The position numbers and the translations under genes were made by a program. This document shows, one piece after another, positions 7,492 through 15,608 of a stretch of 64,000 nt of DNA. The stretch covers positions 1 to 64,000 of the forward strand of contig JBBDMX010000088.1 of NCBI GenBank assembly GCA_040878035.1, given 5' to 3'. The notes under the pieces are model-generated. The model did not search any database and was not told the origin of the DNA. It worked only from the letters and a program-made list of their open reading frames with translations. Source of the stretch: JBBDMX01 sp040878035 (GTDB lineage Bacteria; Planctomycetota; Phycisphaerae; Phycisphaerales; Phycisphaeraceae). Each line of letters starts with the position of its first letter. Position 1 is the stretch's first letter.

Positions 7492-7570
7492 AAAAGTGAC
7501 AAGTAGAAAGTAAAAGTACGAATCGACATCCCCTACGAAGCGCCGCGGCTTGCCGCGTCTTCCGTCCTCA
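7482..7570. repeat. R7 word run plus R3 copy after pyrB
   Basis: AAGTGCGAAGTAAAAAAGTG-like words run from the last pyrB codons to about 7520. An R3 copy (GAAGCGCCGCGGCTTGCC) follows at 7537-7554. This is the same R7-then-R3 arrangement as after pyrR and upstream of the last antiporter gene. Confidence 0.78.
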
Positions 7571-7589
7571 AATCAGAAACTAGAAATCC

Positions 7590-8162
7590 ATGCAATCCCC
7601 CGGCTTCCTCCTGATCATCTCCGGCCCCTCGGGCGTGGGTAAAACCACTATCACCCACGAGGTCGAACGCGCCTTAGGCGCCGTCTTCAGCGTTTCGCTC
7701 ACCACCCGGCCCATCACGCCCAAGGATGTCGAGGGGCGGGACTATTACTTTGTGGACAAGCCGACGTTTGAGGCCAGGCGTGACCGCGGCGAGCTGCTGG
7801 AGTGGGCCGAGGTGTTCGGCAATTGCTACGGCACGCCGCGCGGCCCGGTGCAGGACACCATCGCCGCCGGTCGCATCATGATCCTGGAAATCGACGTCGT
7901 CGGCGCCATCCAGATCAAGGCCCGCATGCCCGAGGCCTACGCGCTGTTTGTCCTGCCCCCCAGTGAGAACGAACTGCTCCGCCGCCTGCGCTCCCGCAAG
8001 CGCGAGGACGAGACCGTCATTCAGCGCCGCTTCGCCAAGGCCAAGAGTGAGATCATCCAGGCCTGGGAGTGCAGCATCTACGACGACTTCATCGTCAACC
8101 GCGATTTGGACAAGGCGGTGGCCGAAGCGGTGGATCTGGTGCGGCAGCGAAGGGACCGCTGA
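7590..8162 (+). CDS. gmk: Guanylate kinase
   Basis: A 190-residue kinase converting GMP to GDP. P-loop GPSGVGKTT is at 12-20. The GMP-binding segment SLTTRPITPKDVEGRDYYFV and LEWAEVFGNCYGTP follow. ILEIDVVGAIQIK matches the family's LDIDVQGA block, and RLRSRKREDETVIQRR is the lid. The usual downstream rpoZ is missing; an SMP-30 gene follows after 93 nt, so gmk probably stands alone. Confidence 0.97.
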   Translation: MQSPGFLLIISGPSGVGKTTITHEVERALGAVFSVSLTTRPITPKDVEGRDYYFVDKPTFEARRDRGELLEWAEVFGNCYGTPRGPVQDTIAAGRIMILEIDVVGAIQIKARMPEAYALFVLPPSENELLRRLRSRKREDETVIQRRFAKAKSEIIQAWECSIYDDFIVNRDLDKAVAEAVDLVRQRRDR

Positions 8163-8255
8163 TGATTCGGCGCTCTGGCGGTACTGCGATGGGGTGATTT
8201 CGGAGAGGGGATGGGCTTTGACTTTCGCCGCCGTACACGCCACATTGACGCCATC

Positions 8256-9158
8256 ATGAACTCCACGAATCACGACATCACTGTTCTGGCCGATTATGCC
8301 ACGGTCTGCGGCGAGAATCCGCTCTGGCATCCGCTCGAGAAGCGCATGTACTGGACCGATATCCCCACGGGGCGGATCTTTTGCTATGACCCGGTCAGCG
8401 GCGAGCACGAGCTGTACTGGCAGGAGCAGGGCCGGCAGGTGGGCGGGTTTACGGTGCAAACCGACGGCACGCTGCTGCTCTTCATGGACCGCTGCACCAT
8501 CGCCGTGATGCGCGACGGCAAGATCGAAAAGACCGTCATCGAGCACCTGCCCGACGAGATTCACACGCGCTTCAATGATGTGATCGCCGATCCGGAAGGC
8601 CGCGTGTTCTGCGGCACCATGGCGGTCTCGGCCAAGGGCGATCGCCCGGGCCGGCTGGGCCGGCTCTACCGCCTGGACCGCGATGGGTCGATCCACAAAC
8701 TGCTCGACGGCATCGGCTGCTCCAACGGCATGGGCTTCACCCCCGACGGCAGGCACCTCTACTACACCGATTCACCCAAGCGCGAAATCTATCTCTTCGA
8801 CTACGACCGCGCCAGCGGCGCCTTGAGCAACCAGCGCGTGTTCGTCAACAGCCTGGGCGAGGCCGGCGTGCCTGACGGCATGACCGTGGACAGCGCCGGC
8901 GACGTGTGGTCGGCACGCTGGGACGGCCACTGCTGCACACGCTACTCCCCCGACGGCAAGGAACAGGAACGCCTGCACTTCCCCGACTCGAAGAAGATCA
9001 GCAGCGTGGCCTTCGGCGGCGCGGACCTCCTGGACATGTACTTCACCACCGCCGGCGGCGACAAGAAAGGCGACAACGGCACCGCTGCCGGGGCGCTGCT
9101 GCGCATGCGGGCGACGGTGCCCGGCGTCGCCGAGTTCTTCTCGCGCATTACGCTGTGA
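8256..9158 (+). CDS. SMP-30/gluconolactonase/LRE family beta-propeller hydrolase
   Basis: A 300-residue six-blade propeller of the SMP-30 family, which hydrolyses sugar lactones using a bound divalent metal. Family landmarks: GENPLWHPLEKRMYWTDI (metal-ligand Glu in the first strand), HTRFNDVIADPEGRVFCGTM (Asn ligand), SNGMGFTPDGRHLYYTDS (second Asn) and VPDGMTVDSAGDVWSARW (Asp ligand). No signal peptide is seen, so it is probably cytoplasmic. I chose ATG 8256; an upstream in-frame ATG at 8211 would add 15 Arg-rich residues. Substrate unknown. Confidence 0.93.
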   Translation: MNSTNHDITVLADYATVCGENPLWHPLEKRMYWTDIPTGRIFCYDPVSGEHELYWQEQGRQVGGFTVQTDGTLLLFMDRCTIAVMRDGKIEKTVIEHLPDEIHTRFNDVIADPEGRVFCGTMAVSAKGDRPGRLGRLYRLDRDGSIHKLLDGIGCSNGMGFTPDGRHLYYTDSPKREIYLFDYDRASGALSNQRVFVNSLGEAGVPDGMTVDSAGDVWSARWDGHCCTRYSPDGKEQERLHFPDSKKISSVAFGGADLLDMYFTTAGGDKKGDNGTAAGALLRMRATVPGVAEFFSRITL

Positions 9159-9169
9159 GGTAATCGCAA

Positions 9170-9202
9170 TCCGGACGCGGCAAAGCCGCGACGCTTCGTA
9201 GG
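9170..9202. repeat. R3 repeat between SMP-30 gene and convergent lipoprotein gene
   Basis: GGACGCGGCAAAGCCGCG followed by ACGCTTCGTA, with a 6-bp stem CGCGGC/GCCGCG. It sits between two convergent genes and may act as a two-way transcript end. Confidence 0.7.
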
Positions 9203-9215
9203 GCCAGCGAGGGTG

Positions 9216-9626
9216 TTATTTCGCCCGGCGGATCACCAGCCGCCAGTCCACCGCGGTGGTATCCGTCGCCTGGCCGGTGACGAATTCCTGCGCCTGGGGC
9301 TCCAATTGGATCACGCGCCAGGACATCTGCGGCTCCACCGGCCGGCGCGCCTCGTCGAAGAACTGGAACTTGTACCGCACGGAGACGTAGTCCTCGTCAT
9401 CCAGCGAGCGCAGCGGCACCACGACGGTCATGGGCCGGTCCTCGCCACGGGTCACCACCGCTTCGCCGTAGCGAATGTCATCGCGCAGGTCTTCGATGAC
9501 CGTCACCAGCGGGTAGTCCCACCAGGTCGTGGCGTCCGGCCTGCCCGCCGGGGGGGCAGATTCGCAAGCGGTCAGGCAACTCGCCAACGCGCCGGCGAAT
9601 ACGAAACAGAGCGTCAGTCGGATCAT
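9216..9626 (-). CDS. YcfL-like (DUF1425) lipoprotein
   Basis: A 136-residue lipoprotein with a hydrophobic leader ending in LTACES (lipobox LTAC). The mature part carries VVPLRSLDDEDYVSVRYKF and QFFDEARRPVEPQMSWRVI, resembling DUF1425 proteins such as E. coli YcfL (bFFDxxGxxV..W). In enterobacteria ycfL is next to lpoB, and here an LpoB-like gene lies 65 nt upstream on the same strand, so the pair is conserved in reversed order. Its function is unknown. The neighbour points to peptidoglycan-synthesis control at the outer membrane. Confidence 0.75.
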   Translation of the reverse strand: MIRLTLCFVFAGALASCLTACESAPPAGRPDATTWWDYPLVTVIEDLRDDIRYGEAVVTRGEDRPMTVVVPLRSLDDEDYVSVRYKFQFFDEARRPVEPQMSWRVIQLEPQAQEFVTGQATDTTAVDWRLVIRRAK

Positions 9627-9691
9627 GGAAATCTCTGTAAGAGGCTAAGCCGCAATCCGCGTTTATCCGCGTTCATCGGCGGCTACTCTCT

Positions 9692-10306
9692 CTACTGCTT
9701 CAATTCATACTTGGGCATGGCCAGGACCTGGTTGGTGGCGAAGTTGGTGAGCGTGAACTCCATGTAGTACTGATTAGTGTCGCCTCGGCCCGATTCGCGA
9801 TGGATGCGATAGAAGTCGCCGTTGAGCGCCCAGGCGGTGCGGGCGTCGTAGGGTTCGGGTCCGCCGGCGCCCTGGGTCGTGCCCACTTGCTCGCGTTGGG
9901 ACAGGGCCTCCATGCGGGCACGGTTCTCCACGAAATTCACCCGCTGCCGCACGTGCGGGCTTTGCAGCAGGCCATGACGGATCCGGCTGCGAACCACTTC
10001 AAAATCATTGGACGACACGACGTAGGTCTTGTTGTTGATGTCGCCCATGATGACCGTGGGCTTGTCGCCGTTGCGCAGCCACAGGTCGGGTATCTCGATG
10101 AGCTTCTGAGGCAGGTCGGCGGCGACCTGGTCGGCAAACTCGAGCATCGCCGCCGAATAAATCTGCGCCGAGGTCGGCTCGCCCGCTGACGTCTCGGTGG
10201 AGTCGACGCGCCCGCGATGCAGCGTGTCAGGCTCGTTGCAGCCGACGAGCAGGAAAGACGCGATCACCAGGACGATATAACTTGCCGCGATTGACAGCAT
10301 TTTCAT
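9692..10306 (-). CDS. LpoB-like penicillin-binding protein activator lipoprotein
   Basis: A 204-residue lipoprotein: leader ending LLVGCNEP, then a domain starting SAAMLEFADQVAADL. PTVIMGDINNKTYVVSS, VRSRIRHGLLQSPHVRQ and VNFVENRAR follow. These match LpoB (VxGxIxNxT, RIRxxLxxS.kvR), the outer-membrane activator of PBP1b. The region AWALNGDFYRIHRESG followed by TNQYYMEFTLTNF also fits. Start chosen at ATG 10306, right before a normal signal peptide; a longer frame to 10348 overlaps the MFS gene. The C-terminal YELKQ is family-like. Confidence 0.82.
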   Translation of the reverse strand: MKMLSIAASYIVLVIASFLLVGCNEPDTLHRGRVDSTETSAGEPTSAQIYSAAMLEFADQVAADLPQKLIEIPDLWLRNGDKPTVIMGDINNKTYVVSSNDFEVVRSRIRHGLLQSPHVRQRVNFVENRARMEALSQREQVGTTQGAGGPEPYDARTAWALNGDFYRIHRESGRGDTNQYYMEFTLTNFATNQVLAMPKYELKQ

Positions 10307-10344
10307 GGGTGTGGTCCGGATAGGGGTTTCCACGCCGGCGTGTA

Positions 10345-12009
10345 TCAATGCTCATCCTCAGGACTATATGCCGCCGGCGAGTCCTGAGTTTCGACGGTCT
10401 CCTCGGGGCGATCGCCAAAGCGGAATCGCTTGCGCCAGGGCACGCTCATGAGGAAGGACCAGCGCGAGGCCTGGCCCATGATGCGGGTGGGCAGGGTGAC
10501 GGCCTCGCGGACGTTGGAGTAGAACAGGCCGGTCATGAACTGGAGGGCGGCGCGGGTGCCCACGGCGGTCGGCTCGTGCAGGCCCATCGCCAGCAGCACG
10601 GCCACGGCGCGCAACACCGTGGAGACGGCAAAGAGCACGGCATGGTAGGACAGGGTCATGCCGGCAAAGTGGACCACCTCAGTCATGAGGGGCTTAAGTG
10701 CGGCGGCGACGAAGATGGCCAGCAGTCCCGAGAGAATGCCGGCGACGGCGACCACCAGCGAGTTGACGGCGACATAGGCGGTGCCGCCGCGGCCGCCGCT
10801 GGGCATTTTTCGCGCCGAGGGCCGGTGCGGCGAGGACATGTCCAGGATCAGGTTGAAGTTGGCGACCTCGACGCCGGGCCAGGCAAAGGTGGTCAGGAGC
10901 ACCGCGCCGTAGCCGAGCCAACTGGTCCAGCCCCAGTTCCAGCCGGTCAGGCCGATGACGATCTGCCACATGCCGCCGCCCCAGTTGATGTCCGCGGCGG
11001 CATCCTGGCCCAGGAACAACCAGCCCAGCGAGCCGGTGATCACCATCGTGCCGCAGATGAGCATCACCGGCTTCTTGCCCAGGCGATCCATCAGGCCGCC
11101 CCAGATCGGGTAGGCGATCAACTGCATCAGGAGGGGCATGGCGATGATGAGCAGGTTGGCCTGCTTGTTACTCATGCCCACGACGTCAAAGACGTAGAGC
11201 CAGACGTACTGGCCGATGAAGGCGACGGCCAGGGTGAGGGTGAAGTTGTAGGCCAGGAAGCGGCGGAAATTGCGGTCCGCCAGGGGCACGCGGAGCATGG
11301 CCAGCAAGTCCACGACCTGGCGCTTGGGCGGGGGATGATCGTCGCCGACGCGGCGGAACAACTGGATGTCCAGGGTGCCAAAGAGGCCGGCGATGGCCAG
11401 CATGACGCTGGTGACTTTGAGGACGGTGCCGGCGCCGCCGGGCTGGTGTTCGGCGAAGTCCGCCAGGTCCAGCACGTAGCCGATGGCCAGGGTGGTGCAC
11501 AGGCCGATGGACATGCCGATGCGGTTGCGGATGCCAAAGTACCGGCCGCGCACCTTGCGGGGGATGACATCGGCCATCCAGTTGAACCAGGCGGGTCCCG
11601 ACGCCGACGCCGCAGTCCAGTTGACAAAGAGCAGGCCGGCCATGACCTGCCAGCGATAGCCGTCGATGCCCGGCACCCAGGGCACCGCCGCGATCAGGCC
11701 CCACATCAGCCGATGCAGGGTGGCGGCGATGAGAAAGAAGCGACGGCGATGGCCATAGCGCTCCAGGTAATAGCTGGCGGGAAGCTGGAAGAGCGTGCCG
11801 ACAAAGGGCAAGGCCGCCAGAACGCCAAACCCCCAGTCGGGCGTGCCCAGGGCCTTGGCGAAGCGCGTCATGGTGGCGCCGTTGATCGTCCACATCCAAA
11901 GCGAACCGAACACCCAGGCCTGGATGATGATGCGCAGGTCCCGCCGCACGCGTTGACGACGTATCTCGCCGCCGGTCGTGCCGGCTTCAGTTGGTATCCC
12001 GCGACTCAT
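10345..12009 (-). CDS. Major facilitator superfamily transporter
   Basis: A 554-residue integral membrane protein with about 11-12 hydrophobic segments. The loop after helix 2 reads YYLERYGHRRRFFLIA (GxxxDR/GHRR-like). A second GGLMDRLGKKPVMLICG loop lies mid-protein, giving the two-fold MFS layout. Cytosolic segment IPRKVRGRYFGIRNRIG resembles a motif common in planctomycete and verrucomicrobial MFS proteins of unknown substrate. The C-terminal 60 residues are hydrophilic. It ends 38 nt before the LpoB-like gene and may be co-transcribed with it. Confidence 0.88.
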   Translation of the reverse strand: MSRGIPTEAGTTGGEIRRQRVRRDLRIIIQAWVFGSLWMWTINGATMTRFAKALGTPDWGFGVLAALPFVGTLFQLPASYYLERYGHRRRFFLIAATLHRLMWGLIAAVPWVPGIDGYRWQVMAGLLFVNWTAASASGPAWFNWMADVIPRKVRGRYFGIRNRIGMSIGLCTTLAIGYVLDLADFAEHQPGGAGTVLKVTSVMLAIAGLFGTLDIQLFRRVGDDHPPPKRQVVDLLAMLRVPLADRNFRRFLAYNFTLTLAVAFIGQYVWLYVFDVVGMSNKQANLLIIAMPLLMQLIAYPIWGGLMDRLGKKPVMLICGTMVITGSLGWLFLGQDAAADINWGGGMWQIVIGLTGWNWGWTSWLGYGAVLLTTFAWPGVEVANFNLILDMSSPHRPSARKMPSGGRGGTAYVAVNSLVVAVAGILSGLLAIFVAAALKPLMTEVVHFAGMTLSYHAVLFAVSTVLRAVAVLLAMGLHEPTAVGTRAALQFMTGLFYSNVREAVTLPTRIMGQASRWSFLMSVPWRKRFRFGDRPEETVETQDSPAAYSPEDEH

Positions 12010-12208
12010 GGGCAATGCATTCCGACAGTGGCGCTATATCCCGGCTCCGGGGCTCCGGGGGGCTATGGGATTCCCATGGTAGCGATGACGGACGACATGA
12101 CAATACGCCGCCGACGCTGAGCATCAGTGCAGGGCGGTCTGCCCAGAATTGCGGGGCGATGACTTGGCGCCCCCCAAACTCTTGGGCACGCCCGCGCAGG
12201 GGCTCGTG

Positions 12209-12571
12209 CTACCCCACACTGATCGACGCGATGACGATCACCAGCAGCAGCGCCGTGAACAACCCGCCCATGACCAGGCCGAAAATCGCCCGCCCCATGC
12301 CGTGCCGATCAGGATGCTTCCGCATGTCCATGATGGCGACGATCGACAGGAACAGGGCGATGGGCGCCGGCAGCAGGAGCACGGCAAACAACCCGGCATA
12401 CCCCGCGGCAATCGCCCAACCCGAGCGCCCCACTGGCAGGAGCATGCGGATGCCCGCGTCCTGGCCGAGGTTCGGCGCCGGTGGCCGCGGCGGCGGGGCC
12501 GTGCCGATGGGCCTGGGCGTCTGGAGTCCGGATGTTGCGTTGGGGGGTGGGACCATGGTGCTATTGTCCAA
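12209..12571 (-). CDS. Small DUF4190-like membrane protein
   Basis: A 120-residue protein with a proline-rich cytosolic N-terminus (residues 1-40) and two hydrophobic segments joined by MDMRKHPDRHGMGRAIFGL. This RKHP-loop pattern is typical of DUF4190 proteins, widespread in Gram-positives and planctomycetes and without known function. An R6 repeat follows upstream at 12611. Confidence 0.72.
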   Translation of the reverse strand: MDNSTMVPPPNATSGLQTPRPIGTAPPPRPPAPNLGQDAGIRMLLPVGRSGWAIAAGYAGLFAVLLLPAPIALFLSIVAIMDMRKHPDRHGMGRAIFGLVMGGLFTALLLVIVIASISVG

Positions 12572-12610
12572 TGTCCCACGTCCAACGTCCAGTGTGAAAA
12601 GCCCGGTACC

Positions 12611-12639
12611 GGACGCTTGGCGGACTCAGCGTCGGCGTG
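12611..12639 (-). repeat. R6 repeat
   Basis: GGACGCTTGGCGGA followed by CTCAGCGTCGGCGTG. Same family as 20210-20241 (inside acnA), 39108-39195 and 62653-62683. A partial copy (CCGCCGACGCTGAG) lies near 12109-12123. Confidence 0.8.
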
Positions 12640-12674
12640 TGGCACTCCCACCCCCGGCCGCCTGTCTCCGTTCT

Positions 12675-13022
12675 TCACCCCTTCCCGCGCTGCCACTTCC
12701 AGTTGACGTCCGGGTCCTTGCTGAACGTCCCGGCCGCCTGGTGGATGCAGTCGAGGCAGATCACTGCCAGCAGGTTCGATCCTTCCGGGCGCGGCGAATT
12801 CCGGGGGGGCGCCCAGGCGTGCGTGTCGGCACGCAACTCACGCAGGCACATCGTGCAGGCAAATCGCTCGCCGTGCTCGCGTTCCTGCTCTAACGCCGTC
12901 TTGAGACAGTCCAGGCAGATGACCGAGCCGTGATGGCCCTCGATCATCGTCTTGACCTGGTCCCAATCGGTGCCGCAGAAATCGCAACTGATAATGACGC
13001 CGTCGGATTCGTGTCGCTGCAT
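12675..13022 (-). CDS. Zinc-ribbon protein with two ClpX-type C4 fingers
   Basis: A 115-residue soluble protein with two four-cysteine sites. The first is CDFCGTDWDQ then VICLDCLKTAL (CxxC-x20-CxxC) and the second FACTMCLREL then VICLDCIHQAA. The layout resembles the N-terminal zinc domain of ClpX, but no ATPase domain exists. It may mediate protein-protein contacts. The ATG at 13022 was chosen because the longer frame to 13064 adds 14 residues overlapping a repeat-like leader. No partner gene is evident. Confidence 0.7.
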   Translation of the reverse strand: MQRHESDGVIISCDFCGTDWDQVKTMIEGHHGSVICLDCLKTALEQEREHGERFACTMCLRELRADTHAWAPPRNSPRPEGSNLLAVICLDCIHQAAGTFSKDPDVNWKWQRGKG

Positions 13023-13084
13023 AGGGGGGCACGTTAAGAGTGAAGGGTCGAAAGTGCAAAGCACAGGTCAGATCCGCGTCCACA

Positions 13085-13102
13085 GCCCCACTGAAGTGGG
13101 GC
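13085..13102. other. Hairpin after the TonB-like gene
   Basis: GCCCCACT, two bases, AGTGGGGC: a perfect 8-bp stem 13 nt past the TonB-like stop codon (13115, minus strand). There is no T-run. Possible stability stem or repeat copy. Confidence 0.5.
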
Positions 13103-13114
13103 CGCTTCCACGCC

Positions 13115-14623
13115 TCACTTCACAAAGATCAGTTCCACGTCCATGTCGAACTCCCCGTCGATCTCCTCCAGCCGCTTGCCGCTGGCCTTCCATTTGTACA
13201 AGCTGGCGAGGATCGGGCCGTCCCAGTTTTCGTAGCCCGTGCCCTTGACGAAACGCGCGGCGATCACCTGGCCCTGCCGATCGAAGGTGAGCTTCACCGA
13301 TGGGTTTTGCGGAATGATCGTGGACTGAGCGATCACGCTGATGCGCGGCACGGCCGGCTTGATCTCGATGCCCTGGCCGGTAATCACACGGCCGGGCACC
13401 ACCTTGATCGGACCGTCGGGCGTCAGGCTCACCGGTGGACTCTCGCGATCGGAGCGCGGCGACGAGGTCGGCTTGGGCTGCGGATTGGACGAGCCGGCGG
13501 CGTGGGTGTCGGCTTGACGATCATCGCCCTGGCGCGCGGCGGGCTGGGGTGGCGAGGGCTGCGGCGACGGCGGCGCCTCCTGCTCTTGCACCGCCTGCGG
13601 CAAGGGCGGAGTCGGCCGCGGCGCGGCTAGCGCTAACTGCTCGCCTTGAGCCGGTGATTCAGGCTCCTGGGTCGATGGCGGGGTGCCGGCCTGGCGCGGC
13701 TCGGGGCGATCTTCGCGGGACTTCTCATCGCCGCGGGGCGCCTGCTTCTGCTCCTTGACCTCGGGCTGGGCCTTCTGGGCCGCTAGCGAATCCTGCACCG
13801 GGTCGGGCGCCATCGCCAGTTCGGCCTCGGGGATCGGGGGCGTGCCGGTCAGTGTGGCGGGTGGCGACACCGCGGGCCGGGCAAGCTGCGTTTCGGTGGT
13901 TTCTCTATCGGTGGCTTGCGGATCGCGCGGGCCCGGGAGCATATCCGGTAATCCCCGCGGCGGCAGCGGCGCGGCGCGGGCCTGCTGAGGTTGCTCGGCC
14001 TCGGGCATGGGGGGATGGTCGGGCGTGGGGGGAAGCGCAACTGGTCTGGTCGGCTGGGGCATGGCAACGGCAACGGCGGGCGACGGCCGCGAGTCTTGTG
14101 GATGGCCCTGCACCTGCCGCATCGCCTCGTCATGGGCCTTGCCCTGGTCGGGCGAGGCGTCGGCGCGGGCCGGCGCCTGCGGCGTCGGCTGCGCCTGCGC
14201 CTGCACCGCCGGTTGCTCGTTGTCCGCCTCCGGGGCGATCAGCTTCTGGAAGTCCTCATAGGGAATCCACGAGGCGGTGATGATCGGGTCGCCATCGTCC
14301 TTGCCGACGGGGATGGTCTGCTTCTGCGGCTCGGGCGGCGGCGGGGTCTGGGCGGGCAACGGCGTGGGCGGGGGGGGCAAAGCCGGCGCTTGCTTTTCCA
14401 CGGGTTTGGGCACAGGCGGCGGTTGTTGTGCCGCATCGCGCATGGACAGCGCGGCTGCATAACCGGGCGACGGCGCCGTGGGCGACCCCGTCAGTGTGGC
14501 GGCCATGCCCAGCACCGCCATCAGCAGCATAAGGATAGGCGCCGCCAGCACGTGCAGACACAGCGACGCGGCCAGGCCCACGATCAGGGGCAGAATGGGT
14601 TCACGCGGATTCACGGCGGTCAC
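13115..14623 (-). CDS. TonB-like energy-transducing protein
   Basis: A 502-residue protein with the TonB layout: a short cytosolic start, one hydrophobic helix (residues 13-45, LPLIVGLAASLCLHVLAAPI), a very long Pro/Ala/Gln-rich periplasmic linker (about 60-400) and a C-terminal domain. The end (VKLTFDRQGQVIAARFVKGTG, then NWDGPILASLYKWKASG) resembles the TonB C-terminal fold, in which a conserved residual strand contacts receptors. No ExbB/ExbD genes are adjacent. The linker is far longer than usual for TonB. It might instead transmit force to another envelope complex. Confidence 0.72.
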   Translation of the reverse strand: MTAVNPREPILPLIVGLAASLCLHVLAAPILMLLMAVLGMAATLTGSPTAPSPGYAAALSMRDAAQQPPPVPKPVEKQAPALPPPPTPLPAQTPPPPEPQKQTIPVGKDDGDPIITASWIPYEDFQKLIAPEADNEQPAVQAQAQPTPQAPARADASPDQGKAHDEAMRQVQGHPQDSRPSPAVAVAMPQPTRPVALPPTPDHPPMPEAEQPQQARAAPLPPRGLPDMLPGPRDPQATDRETTETQLARPAVSPPATLTGTPPIPEAELAMAPDPVQDSLAAQKAQPEVKEQKQAPRGDEKSREDRPEPRQAGTPPSTQEPESPAQGEQLALAAPRPTPPLPQAVQEQEAPPSPQPSPPQPAARQGDDRQADTHAAGSSNPQPKPTSSPRSDRESPPVSLTPDGPIKVVPGRVITGQGIEIKPAVPRISVIAQSTIIPQNPSVKLTFDRQGQVIAARFVKGTGYENWDGPILASLYKWKASGKRLEEIDGEFDMDVELIFVK

Positions 14624-14637
14624 CCGGGATTGTATGC

Positions 14638-14663
14638 GGCAGCCCCGCTTAAGCGGGGCTGCC
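14638..14663. repeat. 26-bp perfect palindrome between the TonB-like and isomerase genes
   Basis: GGCAGCCCCGCTT followed by its exact complement AAGCGGGGCTGCC, with no loop. It sits in the 63-nt gap between two minus-strand genes. A perfect 13-bp stem without a spacer could be a cruciform or a protein-binding site. The shorter GGTTAAGCGGGGCT near 4840, inside the TroA-like gene, resembles one half. Confidence 0.7.
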
Positions 14664-14686
14664 CACGCGTGTCTGATGCACCAATT

Positions 14687-15445
14687 TCACTTGGCGATCT
14701 TGCTGAAATTGTCGAAGCTGAGCTTGGCCGACTTCATCGGGTCGCCGTCGATCCAGCCGCCGTCCTGCTCGATGACGTAGTAGCGAACGCCCACCGAGGG
14801 CGCCGCGGCGACAATTTCCTTGAAGTTGAGCACACCGGTGCCGACCTCGGCAAAGCCGCGGTTGGGTCCCTTTTCCATGTCCTTGATGTGCAGCACGGGA
14901 ACGCGTCCGGCCAGTTTGCGCATGTACGCCACCGGGTCCTCGTTGCCGTGTTGCACCCAGTACACATCCAGTTCCGAGCCCACGAGCTTGGGGTCGGTCT
15001 GGCCAAAGAGAATGTCCATGCCGCGCTGGCCCTGCTCGAGCATCTGGAACTCGAAGCTGTGGTTGTGGTAGCCCAGCTCCATGCCGGCGTCGGCGGCCTG
15101 CTTGCCGGCGTTGTTCAAAATGGCGGCGGCCTCGCGATAGCCCTTGAGCGTGCGAAAGTTGTCGCCCAGGTATGGGCAGACGATCAAGTCGTAGCCCAGC
15201 ACCTTGGCGTCGGCGATGGCGCCGGCCATGTTGTCGCGCAACTGGTCCACCGGCACGTGGGCACTGGTGATCTTCAGGCCCAGCTTGTCGCAGATCTTGC
15301 GAGCTTCGGCGGGCGTCTTGCCGTATAGCCCCGCCAGCTCGACATTCTTATAGCCGATGGCCGCCACGCGCGCAAGGCCTTCTTCCAGGCCGTTCTTCAG
15401 CACGTCGCGCACGGTGTAAAGCTGGAGGCCGATGGGAATAGTCAT
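14687..15445 (-). CDS. Sugar phosphate isomerase/epimerase (xylose isomerase-like TIM barrel)
   Basis: A 252-residue single-barrel protein: IGLQLYTVRDVL opens strand 1. Metal and substrate residues are likely in LGYHNHSFEF (strand with His), GSELDVYWVQHGN (Asp) and VLHIKDMEKG (His, Asp). The end YYVIEQDGGW provides the last Glu. Such proteins interconvert keto and aldo sugars, and planctomycetes carry many. ATG 15445 has GGAG 8 nt upstream. No signal peptide after this start, so cytosolic. A second family member is at 34139. Confidence 0.88.
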   Translation of the reverse strand: MTIPIGLQLYTVRDVLKNGLEEGLARVAAIGYKNVELAGLYGKTPAEARKICDKLGLKITSAHVPVDQLRDNMAGAIADAKVLGYDLIVCPYLGDNFRTLKGYREAAAILNNAGKQAADAGMELGYHNHSFEFQMLEQGQRGMDILFGQTDPKLVGSELDVYWVQHGNEDPVAYMRKLAGRVPVLHIKDMEKGPNRGFAEVGTGVLNFKEIVAAAPSVGVRYYVIEQDGGWIDGDPMKSAKLSFDNFSKIAK

Positions 15446-15608
15446 GGCGTTTGCTCCGTAGATTGCCGGGCCATTCTGGCCCGATCGCGGCTTGGCCGCA
15501 CCTTGGGGAAAAGAGATTGTCGTGTTTTTTGCGCCGCCTGTAAAGCCGAGCGATTGTGATAGAATTACCTCACCCTCTTCAAGCCCCTTGTATGGAGCCA
15601 CGCCAGGG

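Noticed and set aside
10348..12120. 590-codon open frame antisense to the MFS gene
   Set aside because: Shadow of the MFS coding strand: Gly/His/Gln/Asp-rich, no motif.
12760..12790. tRNA T-loop-like sequence GGTTCGATCC
   Set aside because: It lies inside the zinc-ribbon coding region, with no acceptor or anticodon stem around it. I found no tRNA in the window.
14638..14663. Rho-independent terminator at the 26-bp palindrome
   Set aside because: There is no loop and no T-run on either strand; kept only as a palindrome.
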